DNA of 63,460 nucleotides from an uncultured Puniceicoccaceae bacterium. GTDB taxonomy: Bacteria; Verrucomicrobiota; Verrucomicrobiia; Opitutales; Coraliomargaritaceae. Positions within the stretch are counted from its first letter, which is position 1. Every line of letters begins with the position of its first letter. The stretch lies in the NCBI GenBank assembly GCA_905479975.1, contig CAJQOS010000008.1:1-63460 (forward strand), written 5' to 3'. Position numbers and translations under genes: made by a program. This document shows positions 19,261 through 30,618 of this stretch, one piece after another. Under the pieces are notes generated by a model. That model was not told the DNA's origin and searched no databases. It saw nothing but the letters and a program-made list of their open reading frames with translations.

Positions 19261-21225
19261 CTAGGACTCCTCATATTGTCGACGAAGATGCTCGACCACA
19301 CTTGGGTCCGCCAAAGTTGAGGTATTTCCTAGCTTCTTACCTTCAGCGATATCACGCAACAAGCGACGCATAATCTTACCGGAGCGTGTCTTTGGCAGGT
19401 CGTTGGAAAACAAAATCCGCTCGGGTCGCGCAAACTTACCGATACTCTTGTCGATCATCGAAACAAGCTCCTTAAGCAGCTGATCGTCATGCGAGCGCCC
19501 CTTGATCACCGTGACAAAAGCAATCAACCCCTGCCCTTTAATCTCATGAGGCACACCGACGACTGCAGATTCCGCGACATCTTTGTGTTCCACGAACACG
19601 CTCTCCAACTCGGCGGTGCCAATCCGGTGACCGGAAACATTCACCACGTCATCCACTCGACCGAGAATCCAGACGTAGCCGTCCTCATCGCGACGAGCTC
19701 CGTCGCCAGGGAAATAATATTTACCGCCCCACTTACACCAATACGTGTCCTTATAGCGCTGTTCATCTCCATAAATCCCGCGCAACATCCCTGGCCAAGG
19801 TTGCTTAATGGCGAGAATGCCTGCTTCAACTGCCTCGCCGTCGTCGGTCAGGATCGCTGGCTCGATGCCAAAGAATGGGACTGTCGCACACCCAGGCTTC
19901 GTCGGAGTCGCCCCCGGCATCGGCGTGAGCATGTGCCCACCAGTTTCAGTCTGCCACCAGGTGTCAACAATCGGGCACTTTTCGGCACCAATCGTCTTAT
20001 GATACCACATCCACGCTTCGGGGTTAATCGGCTCACCGACCGTGCCAAGTAAGCGCAAACTAGACAGATCGTGTTTCTCGGGCCATTGATCCCCCCACTT
20101 CATAAACGCACGAATTGCGGTCGGCGCGGTATAGAAAATCGTGGCGCGGTATTTTTCGATAATATCCCAGAAGCGCCCCTCATCAGGCGAATCGGGCGCA
20201 CCTTCGTAGATAATCTGGGTAGCAGCGCACTGCATCGGCCCATAGACAATGTAACTGTGCCCAGTCACCCAACCGACGTCAGCCGTGCACCAATAGACGT
20301 CCTCCGGCTTCATATCGAAAATATATTTCGTGGTCTGGTGCGTATAGACCATGTAGCCCGCAGTCGTGTGAATAATCCCTTTGGGCTTTCCCGTCGTGCC
20401 ACTGGTGTAGAGCAGGAAAAGCATATCCTCGGCTTCCATTTCCTCACAGGGACAGTCAATCGGTTGATCCTGAACCAGGCGGTGATACCAATGGTCGCGC
20501 CCCTCCTTCACATGGCACGGGAACGGATCGCCATGCGCCCGCTTTACGATCACTACGTCCGTCACCGTCTCAGCACCGACAAGCGCTTCATCGACAATAT
20601 TCTTAAGCGGCAAGACGCGACCACGGCGCCAACCGCCGTCTGCGGTGATGACACACTTCGCACCACAGTCATTGACCCGATCGCGAATCGAATCTGCCGA
20701 GAACCCGGCAAAAATCACCGTATGAACCGCACCAATTCGCGCACAAGCGAGCACCGCAAGCGCAAGCTCCGGAACCATAGGTAGATAGATAGCGACACGG
20801 TCGCCCTTTTTAATACCGAGTTGCTTGAGACCATTAGCAAACTTACACACCTCACGATGCACGTCCTGATACGTCAGCATACGAGTTTCTCCGGGCTCGC
20901 CTTCCCAAAGGATTGCAGCCTTGTTACGGTTCGGCCCTTCCAGGTGGCGGTCGACACAGTTATAACAGACATTCGTGCGCGCGCCGGAAAACCATTTATA
21001 AAAGGGAGCCTCGGAAGCATCGAGCACAGTATCCCATTTCTTAAACCAATGTAGATCCTCCGCTGCCTCAGCCCAGAAGGCCTCAGGGTCTTTAATGCTC
21101 TTCTCGTAGAGCGCATGATAGGCCTCCATACTGCCAATATGTGCATTTTCAGCAAACGCGGCTGGAGGTGCGAATTTTCGATTCTCGTGAGAAACGGATT
21201 CCATTAAGGAAGAGTCAGTCGACAT
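19261..21225 (-). CDS. acsA: Acetyl-CoA synthetase (AMP-forming)
   Basis: 654 residues, normal length for Acs. It activates acetate to acetyl-AMP and then acetyl-CoA. The nucleotide-binding motif is LLYTSGTTGKPKG. Further core text is VDTWWQTETGG and the hinge region GRVDDVVNVSGHRIGTAE. The C-terminal motif PKTRSGKIMRR contains the conserved Lys that is acetylated in Salmonella and Bacillus. The N-terminal 20 residues are variable. It is transcribed leftward as a single gene and diverges from the toroid-fold gene at 21436. Confidence 0.96.
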   Translation of the reverse strand: MSTDSSLMESVSHENRKFAPPAAFAENAHIGSMEAYHALYEKSIKDPEAFWAEAAEDLHWFKKWDTVLDASEAPFYKWFSGARTNVCYNCVDRHLEGPNRNKAAILWEGEPGETRMLTYQDVHREVCKFANGLKQLGIKKGDRVAIYLPMVPELALAVLACARIGAVHTVIFAGFSADSIRDRVNDCGAKCVITADGGWRRGRVLPLKNIVDEALVGAETVTDVVIVKRAHGDPFPCHVKEGRDHWYHRLVQDQPIDCPCEEMEAEDMLFLLYTSGTTGKPKGIIHTTAGYMVYTHQTTKYIFDMKPEDVYWCTADVGWVTGHSYIVYGPMQCAATQIIYEGAPDSPDEGRFWDIIEKYRATIFYTAPTAIRAFMKWGDQWPEKHDLSSLRLLGTVGEPINPEAWMWYHKTIGAEKCPIVDTWWQTETGGHMLTPMPGATPTKPGCATVPFFGIEPAILTDDGEAVEAGILAIKQPWPGMLRGIYGDEQRYKDTYWCKWGGKYYFPGDGARRDEDGYVWILGRVDDVVNVSGHRIGTAELESVFVEHKDVAESAVVGVPHEIKGQGLIAFVTVIKGRSHDDQLLKELVSMIDKSIGKFARPERILFSNDLPKTRSGKIMRRLLRDIAEGKKLGNTSTLADPSVVEHLRRQYEES

Positions 21226-21433
21226 AAATAGGGAGGGCAGAATGCTAATAGTAGATCTTAAGGCACCTTACAGTGCACCTAATGGAAGGTTTATCAACGA
21301 ATGAATCAGTTCTTTAAGGTCAACGACTTTCGCAAAAATATCCCTGTTTTTCAGTCTTTCCCGAAAGCTATTGACAAGATACCTGACGCAAAGCATCAAA
21401 ACCAGTTCTCCGCGTCAGGAAGACGCCCTTTGA

Positions 21434-23211
<1,778 letters not shown>

Positions 23212-23220
23212 GACGAAGAG

Positions 23221-23306
23221 AATTAAAAATTAGGAATTGCGAATTAGGAATACGGCGACGCTCACCTAGTTTAATTCCAAATTCGTAATTCTAAATTCCT
23301 AATTCC
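23221..23306. repeat. AT-rich imperfect inverted repeat (AATTAGGAATT family)
   Basis: A left arm at 23221-23251, built from repeated AATTAGGAATT units, faces a right arm at 23274-23306 with about 75 percent complementarity around a G+C-richer 22-base centre. It fills the gap between the stop of the preceding gene and hisF, ending 6 bases before the hisF GTG. It looks like a small non-coding repeat element. Confidence 0.75.
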
Positions 23307-23312
23307 TATAAG

Positions 23313-24074
23313 GTGCTCTCAGTCCGTATCATTCCCTGCTTAGATGTTCATGAAGGTCGCGTCGTCAAAGGCGTGAACTTCGTTAATTTGATCGATGCCG
23401 GCGACCCCGTCGAGCAAGCCAAAGCATACGAACGACAAGGAGCCGACGAGCTCGTGTTCCTCGACATCACCGCGTCCAGTGACGAGCGCAATACCATGAT
23501 CGACGTAGTCAAGCGCACCGCCGACCAGTGCTTCATGCCGCTCACTGTCGGCGGAGGACTGCGCAACGTGGAGAACATTCGCGACATGCTGAATGCCGGA
23601 GCCGACAAAGTCAGCCTCAACACTGCAGCCATCCTGAATCCGGATCTCGTTCACGAGGCATCCTCCAAATTCGGCAACCAATGCATCGTCGTCGCAATTG
23701 ATGCCAAACGCGTAGGCGACGAAGACCGCTGGGAAGTTTACACGCACGGCGGCCGCAACAATACAGGCCTCGACGCAGTCGAATGGGCAAAAAAAGTCGT
23801 CTCTCTGGGTGCCGGTGAAATCCTACTCACCAGTATGGACTCCGATGGCACCAAGGCCGGCTTCGACAACGGCCTCAACCGCGCAATCAGCGAAGCCGTC
23901 GCAGTGCCCGTCATCGCCTCCGGCGGCGCTGGCACACTCGACCACCTCGCCGACGCCATCACCGAAGGCAAAACCAGCGCCGTGCTCGCCGCATCGATCT
24001 TTCACTTCGGCACCTTCACCATTCGCCAAGCCAAAGAGCACCTACAAACCCGCGGCCTCCCCGTGCGCTTGTAA
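23313..24074 (+). CDS. hisF: Imidazole glycerol phosphate synthase subunit HisF
   Basis: 253 residues, a beta/alpha barrel that makes imidazole glycerol phosphate and AICAR from PRFAR with ammonia from HisH. The N-terminus [19 protein letters not shown] holds the first catalytic Asp. Further family text is [32 protein letters not shown] with the second catalytic Asp, and VIASGGAG. The start is GTG; no ATG fits. No other his gene lies next to it. The upstream inverted repeat reaches almost to the start codon, so the leader must lie within the repeat. Confidence 0.95.
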   Translation: MLSVRIIPCLDVHEGRVVKGVNFVNLIDAGDPVEQAKAYERQGADELVFLDITASSDERNTMIDVVKRTADQCFMPLTVGGGLRNVENIRDMLNAGADKVSLNTAAILNPDLVHEASSKFGNQCIVVAIDAKRVGDEDRWEVYTHGGRNNTGLDAVEWAKKVVSLGAGEILLTSMDSDGTKAGFDNGLNRAISEAVAVPVIASGGAGTLDHLADAITEGKTSAVLAASIFHFGTFTIRQAKEHLQTRGLPVRL

Positions 24075-24083
24075 CGCAACGGT

Positions 24084-24165
24084 GTCCGCTTGCTTTAGCT
24101 GGCGGACCGACAACACCGGAGGCAACCGTATCCCCACTTCGGGCGACCAGCTAAAGCAAGTCGCC
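24084..24165. repeat. Pair of inverted REP-like hairpins
   Basis: Hairpin 1 (24084-24107) is GTCCGC...GCGGAC. Hairpin 2 (24142-24165) is GGCGAC...GTCGCC. The loops are complementary: CTTGCTTTAGCTGG at 24089-24102 is the exact reverse complement of 24147-24160. The whole unit can also form one long stem. It lies directly after hisF and resembles a bacterial interspersed mosaic element. Confidence 0.8.
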
Positions 24166-24264
24166 TACGGCTAGCGACACGCATCATACTTCACGTCGTA
24201 ATTGTGAATTGAAAGGGCTGCCAGAATTCGAAAGAAGACCTTCATACTTCACCCCATTGACACC

Positions 24265-25158
24265 GTGAACATCATCGACAGCCATACGCATTGCTACCCG
24301 CCTGAACTCGCAGCGGATCCGCGCGCATGGGCAACTGCGCATAACGAACCTCACTGGGCGGACCTCGTCGCACCACTTGATCGCCCCTCCATTCAGGGCT
24401 GGGCAACGATCGATCAAACGCTCGCAGCAATGGACGCCGCTGGCGTGCAACAATCCGTCCTACTCGGTTGGTATTGGGAAAACGAAGCCACCTGCCGTTG
24501 GCAAAATACAGTCATCGCCGAATGGGTAAACGCCGCGCCAGAGCGCTTCATCGGATTTGCTGCCATCCATCCGGGCGGATCGGCCGAGAATGTCATCGCT
24601 CAATGCGAACATGCACTCAGCCTCAGCCTTCGGGGCGTCGGCGAACTTCACCCCGGCATTCAAGAGTTTGACGCTTCAAGCGAAGGTTGGCAGGCCTTAG
24701 CTGAGTGGTGTATCGCACACAACTGGCCAATCAATTGCCACGCCACCGAAGCCGTTGGCCACCACCACCCCGGCAGTGTGCCCACCCCCCTCAATGACTT
24801 TTTGCGCATGGCCGAAGCCCACCCCGAGCTAAAACTCATCCTCGCGCACTGGGGCGGCGGACTCGCGTTTTTCGAGCTCAATCCGCGCCTGCGCAAAGCA
24901 CTGAAGAATATTTACTACGACACTTCAGCCACCCCACTCCTTTACGAGCCATCGATCTTTCGACGTATGATTGAGATAATTGGAACCGATAAAATCCTGT
25001 TCGGCTCCGACTTCCCGCTTCGAGTGTATCCGCGCACACAAAAGGCGCCCGATTACAGCACCTTCCTTGATACCATTCGGGACGAAGCCGAATTAAGCAG
25101 CGAGGAATGTGACGCGATCCTGCATCAAAACCTGCGATCCTTACTCGGCAAAGTGTAG
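24265..25158 (+). CDS. Amidohydrolase-family (PF04909-like) metal-dependent hydrolase
   Basis: 297 residues, beta/alpha barrel. Metal-binding motifs are the N-terminal DSHTHC, the His of NCHATEAVGHHH, HWGGG and the Asp of FGSDFPLR. Family members are decarboxylases or hydrolases with one metal ion, and the substrate is not evident. The start is GTG (VNIIDSHTH), chosen because the motif begins five residues in, as usual. Neighbours (hisF before, UDP-xylose synthase after, on the other strand) give no functional hint. Codon use is like the core genome. Confidence 0.8.
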   Translation: MNIIDSHTHCYPPELAADPRAWATAHNEPHWADLVAPLDRPSIQGWATIDQTLAAMDAAGVQQSVLLGWYWENEATCRWQNTVIAEWVNAAPERFIGFAAIHPGGSAENVIAQCEHALSLSLRGVGELHPGIQEFDASSEGWQALAEWCIAHNWPINCHATEAVGHHHPGSVPTPLNDFLRMAEAHPELKLILAHWGGGLAFFELNPRLRKALKNIYYDTSATPLLYEPSIFRRMIEIIGTDKILFGSDFPLRVYPRTQKAPDYSTFLDTIRDEAELSSEECDAILHQNLRSLLGKV

Positions 25159-25255
25159 GGGCGCTCCTTGGGGCGACCGCGAAGGCAGTTTAAAATCAGG
25201 AAGATATGATAGGGTTCGAAGTTGTCACGGTCTTCGCAAGCAGCAAAGCCCCTAC
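25155..25255. repeat. Short element with terminal inverted repeats
   Basis: GTAGGGGC at 25155-25162 faces GCCCCTAC at 25248-25255, and within it CGCGAAG faces CTTCGC. It fills the space between two converging genes and its left end includes the last bases of the amidohydrolase gene. It could be a miniature element or a bidirectional terminator-like structure. Confidence 0.4.
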
Positions 25256-25263
25256 CAATCCTA

Positions 25264-26205
25264 CTACCCTTCCGACAAGATCTTATCGAAATATGCAATC
25301 GTCGGCTTCAAGCCTTCGTCCAGCGAAACGGTCGGCTCCCAATTCAGCACCTGCTTTGCCTGTGTAATATCCGGCTGACGTTGCTTCGGGTCATCAGCTG
25401 GCAAGGCCTCGTGTATAATCTTCGACTGACTGCCCGTCTGAGCGATCACCTTCTGTGCCAGCTCTAGGATCGTAAACTCACCGGGATTGCCAATGTTCAT
25501 CGGCCCGATCACTTCGTCCTGATTCATCAGACGCACGAAGCCTTCGATCAAATCATCACAATAGCAGAACGAACGCGTCTGCTGCCCCTCACCATAGATC
25601 GTGATGTCGTCCCCTTGTAGCGCCTGCACGATAAAGTTTGAAACCACACGGCCATCATCGGGACACATGCGCGGCCCATAGGTGTTAAAGATACGAACGA
25701 TTCGGATATCGACGCCGTTCTGACGGTGATAATCCATAAACAAAGTTTCGGCGGCACGCTTCCCCTCGTCGTAACACGAGCGAATGCCGATCGGATTCAC
25801 ATTGCCCCAATACGACTCAGGCTGTGGATGCATCGACGGATCAGGGTCGCCATACACCTCCGAGGTCGATGCTTGAAAGACTCGCGCACCCACACGTTTC
25901 GCAGAACCCAGGCAATTGATCGCCCCCATCACCGACGTCTTAATCGTCTTGATCGGGTTGTGCTGATAATGCACAGGCGACGCAGGACAGGCCAAGTTGT
26001 AGATTTGATCCACTTCTACTTTAAACGGATCGGTCACATCATGTCGCATCAGTTCAAACATCGGATTCTTCATCAAGTGTAGCACATTGCGCTTACGCCC
26101 CGTGAAGAAATTATCCATACAGATGACTTCATGGCCTTCGCCCAATAAACGGTCACACAAATGACTGCCTAAAAAACCGGCACCTCCAGTAATTAAAATA
26201 CGCAT
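25264..26205 (-). CDS. UDP-glucuronate decarboxylase (UDP-xylose synthase)
   Basis: 313 residues of the extended short-chain dehydrogenase family. NAD is bound by [10 protein letters not shown] at the N-terminus. The catalytic triad text is STSEVYG and YDEGKRAAE (YxxxK). The segment CPASPVHYQ and [10 protein letters not shown] are typical of UXS enzymes that turn UDP-glucuronic acid to UDP-xylose with CO2 release; dTDP-glucose dehydratases differ in these places. It suggests xylose-containing surface polysaccharide. No glycosyltransferase lies nearby. Confidence 0.9.
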   Translation of the reverse strand: MRILITGGAGFLGSHLCDRLLGEGHEVICMDNFFTGRKRNVLHLMKNPMFELMRHDVTDPFKVEVDQIYNLACPASPVHYQHNPIKTIKTSVMGAINCLGSAKRVGARVFQASTSEVYGDPDPSMHPQPESYWGNVNPIGIRSCYDEGKRAAETLFMDYHRQNGVDIRIVRIFNTYGPRMCPDDGRVVSNFIVQALQGDDITIYGEGQQTRSFCYCDDLIEGFVRLMNQDEVIGPMNIGNPGEFTILELAQKVIAQTGSQSKIIHEALPADDPKQRQPDITQAKQVLNWEPTVSLDEGLKPTIAYFDKILSEG

Positions 26206-26261
26206 CGTTGAATCAGGTTGTGATTTTCATATTTTTGCGAACACTAAACAACTATTACGGC

Positions 26262-27104
26262 ATGAAAATACACCATTCAAGCAAAGCAGCCTCCCCCCTG
26301 ACCACTCTAGTGCTCTGCCTCCTGATGGCAGCAACCACAACTTGGGCACAATCCGCAGCAACTCCAGAGCCTGCAACCAACCCACGCCCCAAGCTAACCG
26401 ACAAGACCAGTCGGCAACTCATCAAGAACTGCCTCGCAGTCTCGGGCGGCAAGCAAGCCTACATCGATCTAGTCAACGTTACCGCAACCGGAAACATCGT
26501 CGAAGCGGGCAAGGTCAAATCATTTCACCTTATTGAAACTCAGGATGGCCGTCGACAACTCACCTACACATGGAAGCATCTCGGTCGCACTTATAAAGTC
26601 CGCAATTCTTTCGATGGCGTGCACTCGTGGCAACAGGAGCTCCTCCCCAAAGAGAACTATCCCAAACCAATCACTGGCCGTAAGGCGCTGCACTTTGCAC
26701 GCCAACATTGGCTGATCCAGCCCTTCATCGTGCCCCTCAAAGCGGACTATGTGTTTAAATATTAGGGCGAATCGAAAGTCAGCGGCCGGCCGGCCTATAT
26801 CATCACTGGATTTGGTAAACAGAACGAACGCAGTTGGTTTTACTTTGATCAAGAACGTTCACTTCTAACCCGTTGGGGCGGCAAAGGCACGATTGCCGGC
26901 ATTGAGGAATATATGGACTACCAAGCCACACGCTTCGCGACGGTCAACGGCGTGCTCCTGCCCAAGCAAATCGATCTGCTCGCTGAGAATTCTAAGTTCG
27001 GCACGATCACCTTTGAGACGATCACCGCCAACCAAAAGATCGACGCTAAGATTTTCTACATGCCAGCGAGCACCATCCCCACCCTACGGCAAATCGTTCG
27101 TTAA
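26262..27104 (+). pseudogene. Secreted protein gene interrupted by an in-frame TAG
   Basis: The frame opens with a signal peptide (MKIHHSSK ... LLMAATTTWAQ) and continues for 167 residues to KADYVFKY, where a TAG at 26763 stops it. The same frame then runs on for 113 intact codons (GESKVSGRPAYIITGFGKQ ... LRQIVR) to a TAA at 27102. The second part matches the style of outer-membrane lipoprotein-sorting-like domains in which a beta sheet is completed after the break. CAG to TAG is the simplest change (TAT CAG GGC). The gene is therefore probably a recent nonsense pseudogene; suppression cannot be excluded. I know of no named family with certainty. Confidence 0.75.
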
Positions 27105-27153
27105 CTAGTCCAAGGCTTGACCTCCACGCGTCTTTTGTCAGCCATGACGGGCG

Positions 27154-29490
27154 ATGCATATTGATCCACTCGCCCGAACCGTTCGCCTCAGCGTGCGCGA
27201 ACTCGCCACCTTTCGTCAGGTGCCCGCGAGCGATGGACACGGTGCCAGCCCATGGCGCGCCTCAATCGGGCAACAATGGCATAAAACCGCCGAGCAACAA
27301 ACCTCCGAAGCCCACACAGACGCACGCTTCGAAGTACCGCTCAAAGCCAAGTGGCTGCATCGCGATTGGACGTTCGAAATTCAAGGCCGCATCGATCAAC
27401 TACTGCCCGAGCCCGAACAATTACGCATCCGCGAAGTTAAAACCGTGCGCAGCGGACTGCCCGCCAGCCCGGAGGAACTCGCCAGCCGCTACCCCGATTA
27501 TTTTGCCCAAGTCGCGATCTACCTCGGCCTCGCGCGCGTGCTCCCCGAGTATGCCGACAGCACACTTTCCGCTGAACTCTGTTTTATCGAAATCGAAACC
27601 GGCAGACAACAAATCGTGCCGCTCACCGAGGACGACGAGCGCGCCTTTGCCCAGCAACTCGACACCCTGCTCCCCTTCCTCGAAGACCGTCGCAACTGCC
27701 AACTCCGCCTGCAAGGCATCACCCTACAGCCCGCCTTCGAAACCTTACGCGAAGGACAAGCCGAGCTCTTCGCCACACTCGACCACGCCGCACTTCAAAG
27801 TAAAACCGTCCTGCTCGAAGCCCCCACAGGTTTCGGAAAGACCGGTATCGTGCTCGAACATACACTCCGCCAAATGCAGAGCGGCGTCTATGAGCGTGCG
27901 ATCTATCTCACCAGTAAATCGACCGGCCAATTAGAAACGATTCGCCAACTGCGCGCCATGATCGGCGACAACTTGCGCTATATCCAAATGCGCAACCGCA
28001 CAGAGCACCGTATCGAAAGCCCGGCCCACACCTGCACCGGCGACGAGCGTTGCAATGAGCACCTGGCCCAGAGCTGGCTCACCGCCAGAATCTCCACACC
28101 GGAACTCTTCGAAGATGCCACCTTCAGTCTCGACCGCGCCAAAGACCTCGGCGAATCCACCGGCGTCTGCCCCTATGCATTGACCAAAGGCTGCCTGCCC
28201 TTCGCCGAAGTGTGGATTGGCGATACCAACTATATTTTCTCCCCCGCCAGCCGAGCCGTCTTTCTGGAGCAACACGGTTTCGATCCAGCCAAGACACTGC
28301 TCATCGTCGACGAAGCGCACAACCTCCCCGACCGCGCAGCCGATGCACTCAGTGTCGAGCTCAGCGCTGCCGATCTGCTATTTGCCCTTGAAGAGCTGCG
28401 CAACGCCGGTGCCCCACGCCATCTACTCAGCATCGGCGAAGAGCTGATACGCTGCCTCGAATCGCAGCCATCAAGCGAGCCCCTCAGTCCCGATGCGCTC
28501 TACGAAACACTCGACCTCTGCGAAGATTTCACACGCCAACTCAAAGATGCGCATTTCGATTACGATGCCACGAGTCCCTTCGCCATGGACGTCGTCTGGC
28601 GCATACCCGAGCTCACAAAACGCCTCGCCGAGCCAACACATCAATGGCTGCACTGGTCACCCGCGCCCGGCACCCTGCGTGCCACTTGCCTCGATGCCAG
28701 CAATTGGATCTCAGAGTGCATCGCTCCCTTCGGCGGCAGTATATTAATGTCTGCCACCCTTGCCCCGATTGAAAGCTTCCGTGCGCACTGCGGCCTGACA
28801 CGCGAAAATTCCACACTCGCCCAAGGCCACGCCCCCTGGCGCGACGAGGCCTACCAAGTCGCGATCGATACCCGCGTCGATACCCGCTACAAACAGCGCG
28901 ACAAACACTACGAAACGACTGCACGCACCATCGCCGCACTGATCAATCAAAGCCCCGGCGTGCCCGTCGCCGTCTTTTTTGCCTCCTATCTTTACGCCGA
29001 AAACATTAAAGCCTACCTCGACGCGCTCAACCCCGCCGCGCGCATACAAGTGCAACCTCGCGGCGTCGATCTCGCCGAGCAAGAATCGTTTATTGACGAA
29101 GGCCTACTCATGGCCGACGCCCTCTTTCTGATTCTAGGCTCCAGCTATGCCGAAGGCGTCGACAAACTCGGCGGGCGCATCGACATCGCCATGGTCGTCG
29201 GCCCGGCCTTACCGGAAGTCAACGCCATCCAAAACGCCAAGATGGGCACGTATCACAGCACCGAACGAGACGCGGCCTTTAAGGACGTGTATATCATCCC
29301 TGCCATGCGCCGCATCCACCAAGCCCTCGGCCGCATCGTCCGCGCACCGGGGCAGCACGCCAAAGTGCTCCTCCACGGCAAGCGTTATGCCGAGCACGCC
29401 TACCAACAAAAGCTCGCTCCCGAATACCATGACGCCACCACGATCACGAGCGATCACGAGTTAGGCGAGTGGTTGCACTTAGAAAAGTAG
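27154..29490 (+). CDS. DinG/XPD-type helicase with N-terminal PD-(D/E)XK (Cas4-like) nuclease domain
   Basis: 778 residues. The N-terminal domain shows a Cas4/RecB-like nuclease core: GRIDQL (Asp81), REVKT (Glu94, Lys96) and QVAIY (Gln119, Tyr123). A superfamily-2 helicase follows with Walker A EAPTGFGKT (222-230), four iron-sulfur Cys (294, 300, 339, 346), the DEAH box IVDEAHN, motif V/VI text and LGRIVRAPGQ. XPD-family enzymes unwind 5' to 3' using the Fe-S domain. The fused nuclease suggests flap or end processing in DNA repair, comparable in layout to Dna2. It stands alone with its own terminator. An ATG at 27143 is out of frame. Confidence 0.88.
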   Translation: MHIDPLARTVRLSVRELATFRQVPASDGHGASPWRASIGQQWHKTAEQQTSEAHTDARFEVPLKAKWLHRDWTFEIQGRIDQLLPEPEQLRIREVKTVRSGLPASPEELASRYPDYFAQVAIYLGLARVLPEYADSTLSAELCFIEIETGRQQIVPLTEDDERAFAQQLDTLLPFLEDRRNCQLRLQGITLQPAFETLREGQAELFATLDHAALQSKTVLLEAPTGFGKTGIVLEHTLRQMQSGVYERAIYLTSKSTGQLETIRQLRAMIGDNLRYIQMRNRTEHRIESPAHTCTGDERCNEHLAQSWLTARISTPELFEDATFSLDRAKDLGESTGVCPYALTKGCLPFAEVWIGDTNYIFSPASRAVFLEQHGFDPAKTLLIVDEAHNLPDRAADALSVELSAADLLFALEELRNAGAPRHLLSIGEELIRCLESQPSSEPLSPDALYETLDLCEDFTRQLKDAHFDYDATSPFAMDVVWRIPELTKRLAEPTHQWLHWSPAPGTLRATCLDASNWISECIAPFGGSILMSATLAPIESFRAHCGLTRENSTLAQGHAPWRDEAYQVAIDTRVDTRYKQRDKHYETTARTIAALINQSPGVPVAVFFASYLYAENIKAYLDALNPAARIQVQPRGVDLAEQESFIDEGLLMADALFLILGSSYAEGVDKLGGRIDIAMVVGPALPEVNAIQNAKMGTYHSTERDAAFKDVYIIPAMRRIHQALGRIVRAPGQHAKVLLHGKRYAEHAYQQKLAPEYHDATTITSDHELGEWLHLEK

Positions 29491-29507
29491 CAGCCGCTGC
29501 TACTTTT
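29483..29507 (+). terminator. Intrinsic terminator of the helicase gene
   Basis: AAAAGTAGCAG pairs with CTGCTACTTTT around CCG. The TAG stop of the helicase gene is inside the left arm, so the terminator overlaps the end of the coding region. Confidence 0.85.
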
Positions 29508-29733
29508 ACCAAAACTCTTTGGCTCCCCAACAGCTGAGCTCTTCGGCCCTTAAAAGAAACCTTGAACACTTGGGTGATATGGCTTTCGTGCCAAAGTTGA
29601 AAGCCGGACGATTCGTCCAGTGCACTCATTTCGCCTGAGCGACGGACCTTCCGCGATGCGATCGCAATTGAATGCCTCGCACTCGAAATCCAACATTCGC
29701 ATAGGAACCAAACGACAGCGCACATGTAAAGCG

Positions 29734-30618
29734 ATGCTCAAGCCACTGGCTTGTGCCAGCGTGTGCCTGTTCCTATTCCTACTCCTATGCCTACTTCGGG
29801 GGGGGGACTTCCTACAGCATACCACCAACTTGAGCGATGTCATGGAAGCCCAAATCGGTCACTCCGAAGACAGCATCCCGGCCTACCCTTGCACCCTCGG
29901 TGCGCACCGCGGCGCCTCAGTCGACCATCTGGAAAACAGCTATCCCGCGCTGACGGCTGCGACCCAGGATCCTCGCTATGCGTTTGTCGAATTCGACGTG
30001 CAATACACCAAAGACGGGCAGATTGTGGTCTTTCACGATAAACGTCTGCTGCGCCTGTTCGGTAAGCTCGCCACCATTGGTAACTCCACCTACTCCGAAC
30101 TGCTCAAAGCCACCGACGGGCAAATCACACGCTATGAAGATGTCATGGATGCCGTCGATAAAAAGGTGAACATCGAGATCAAGTCACAAGGCAACTACGA
30201 GGAAGACTGCCGCTTGGCAGAGGCCATCATCCGCGACATCCAGTTCCGCGGGCGCGAAAAAGACCTCATGCTCAGTTCCATATCCAGCGATGTCATCCAA
30301 TACATCAAAGCGAAGCACCCCTCCATACCCACCGGCCAAATCTATTGGATCTCGGCCTCCACCTACCTGCCCTTCGACACGCTCACCGAGCGGCTCTACC
30401 GAAAGTTCAGCGAAACACAGGCAGATTACCTGATGCTGCACGTCGCCAATTTACGTAACATTGAGGATCTGTTGAATCTGAAGCCCCGCGGTAAAACCAT
30501 CATGTTCTGGGACTTTGACGACAACATGTATCTGGTGCGGCAAAACTACCGCGACCGACTCTGGGGCACCTCCGTCCTCACCGATTTTTGGCAGCGTCTT
30601 GTCTATAAGTTCACTTAA
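29734..30618 (+). CDS. Exported glycerophosphodiester phosphodiesterase-like protein with G9 tract
   Basis: About 294 residues from the ATG giving MLKPLACASVCLF; GTG 29620 or ATG 29656 are alternative starts. A signal or anchor helix (VCLFLFLLLCLL) precedes a GDPD barrel with GAHRGASVDHLENSYPA, EFDVQYTKDGQIVVFHD and NIEIK, which hold the catalytic His, Glu and Asp residues. It should hydrolyse glycerophosphodiesters outside the cytoplasm. A run of nine G at 29798-29806 lies just after the membrane helix (CLLRGGDFLQ); gain or loss of one G would shift the frame. It converges with the DUF1853 gene with a four-base overlap. Confidence 0.82.
   Translation: MLKPLACASVCLFLFLLLCLLRGGDFLQHTTNLSDVMEAQIGHSEDSIPAYPCTLGAHRGASVDHLENSYPALTAATQDPRYAFVEFDVQYTKDGQIVVFHDKRLLRLFGKLATIGNSTYSELLKATDGQITRYEDVMDAVDKKVNIEIKSQGNYEEDCRLAEAIIRDIQFRGREKDLMLSSISSDVIQYIKAKHPSIPTGQIYWISASTYLPFDTLTERLYRKFSETQADYLMLHVANLRNIEDLLNLKPRGKTIMFWDFDDNMYLVRQNYRDRLWGTSVLTDFWQRLVYKFT

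Noticed and set aside
26262..27104. Reassigned UAG codon (alternative genetic code)
   Set aside because: Several clearly real genes in the window end in TAG with nothing conserved beyond it (ParA 8707-9636, pseudokinase 10465-11421, CNNM 31781-32842), so TAG is a normal stop here.
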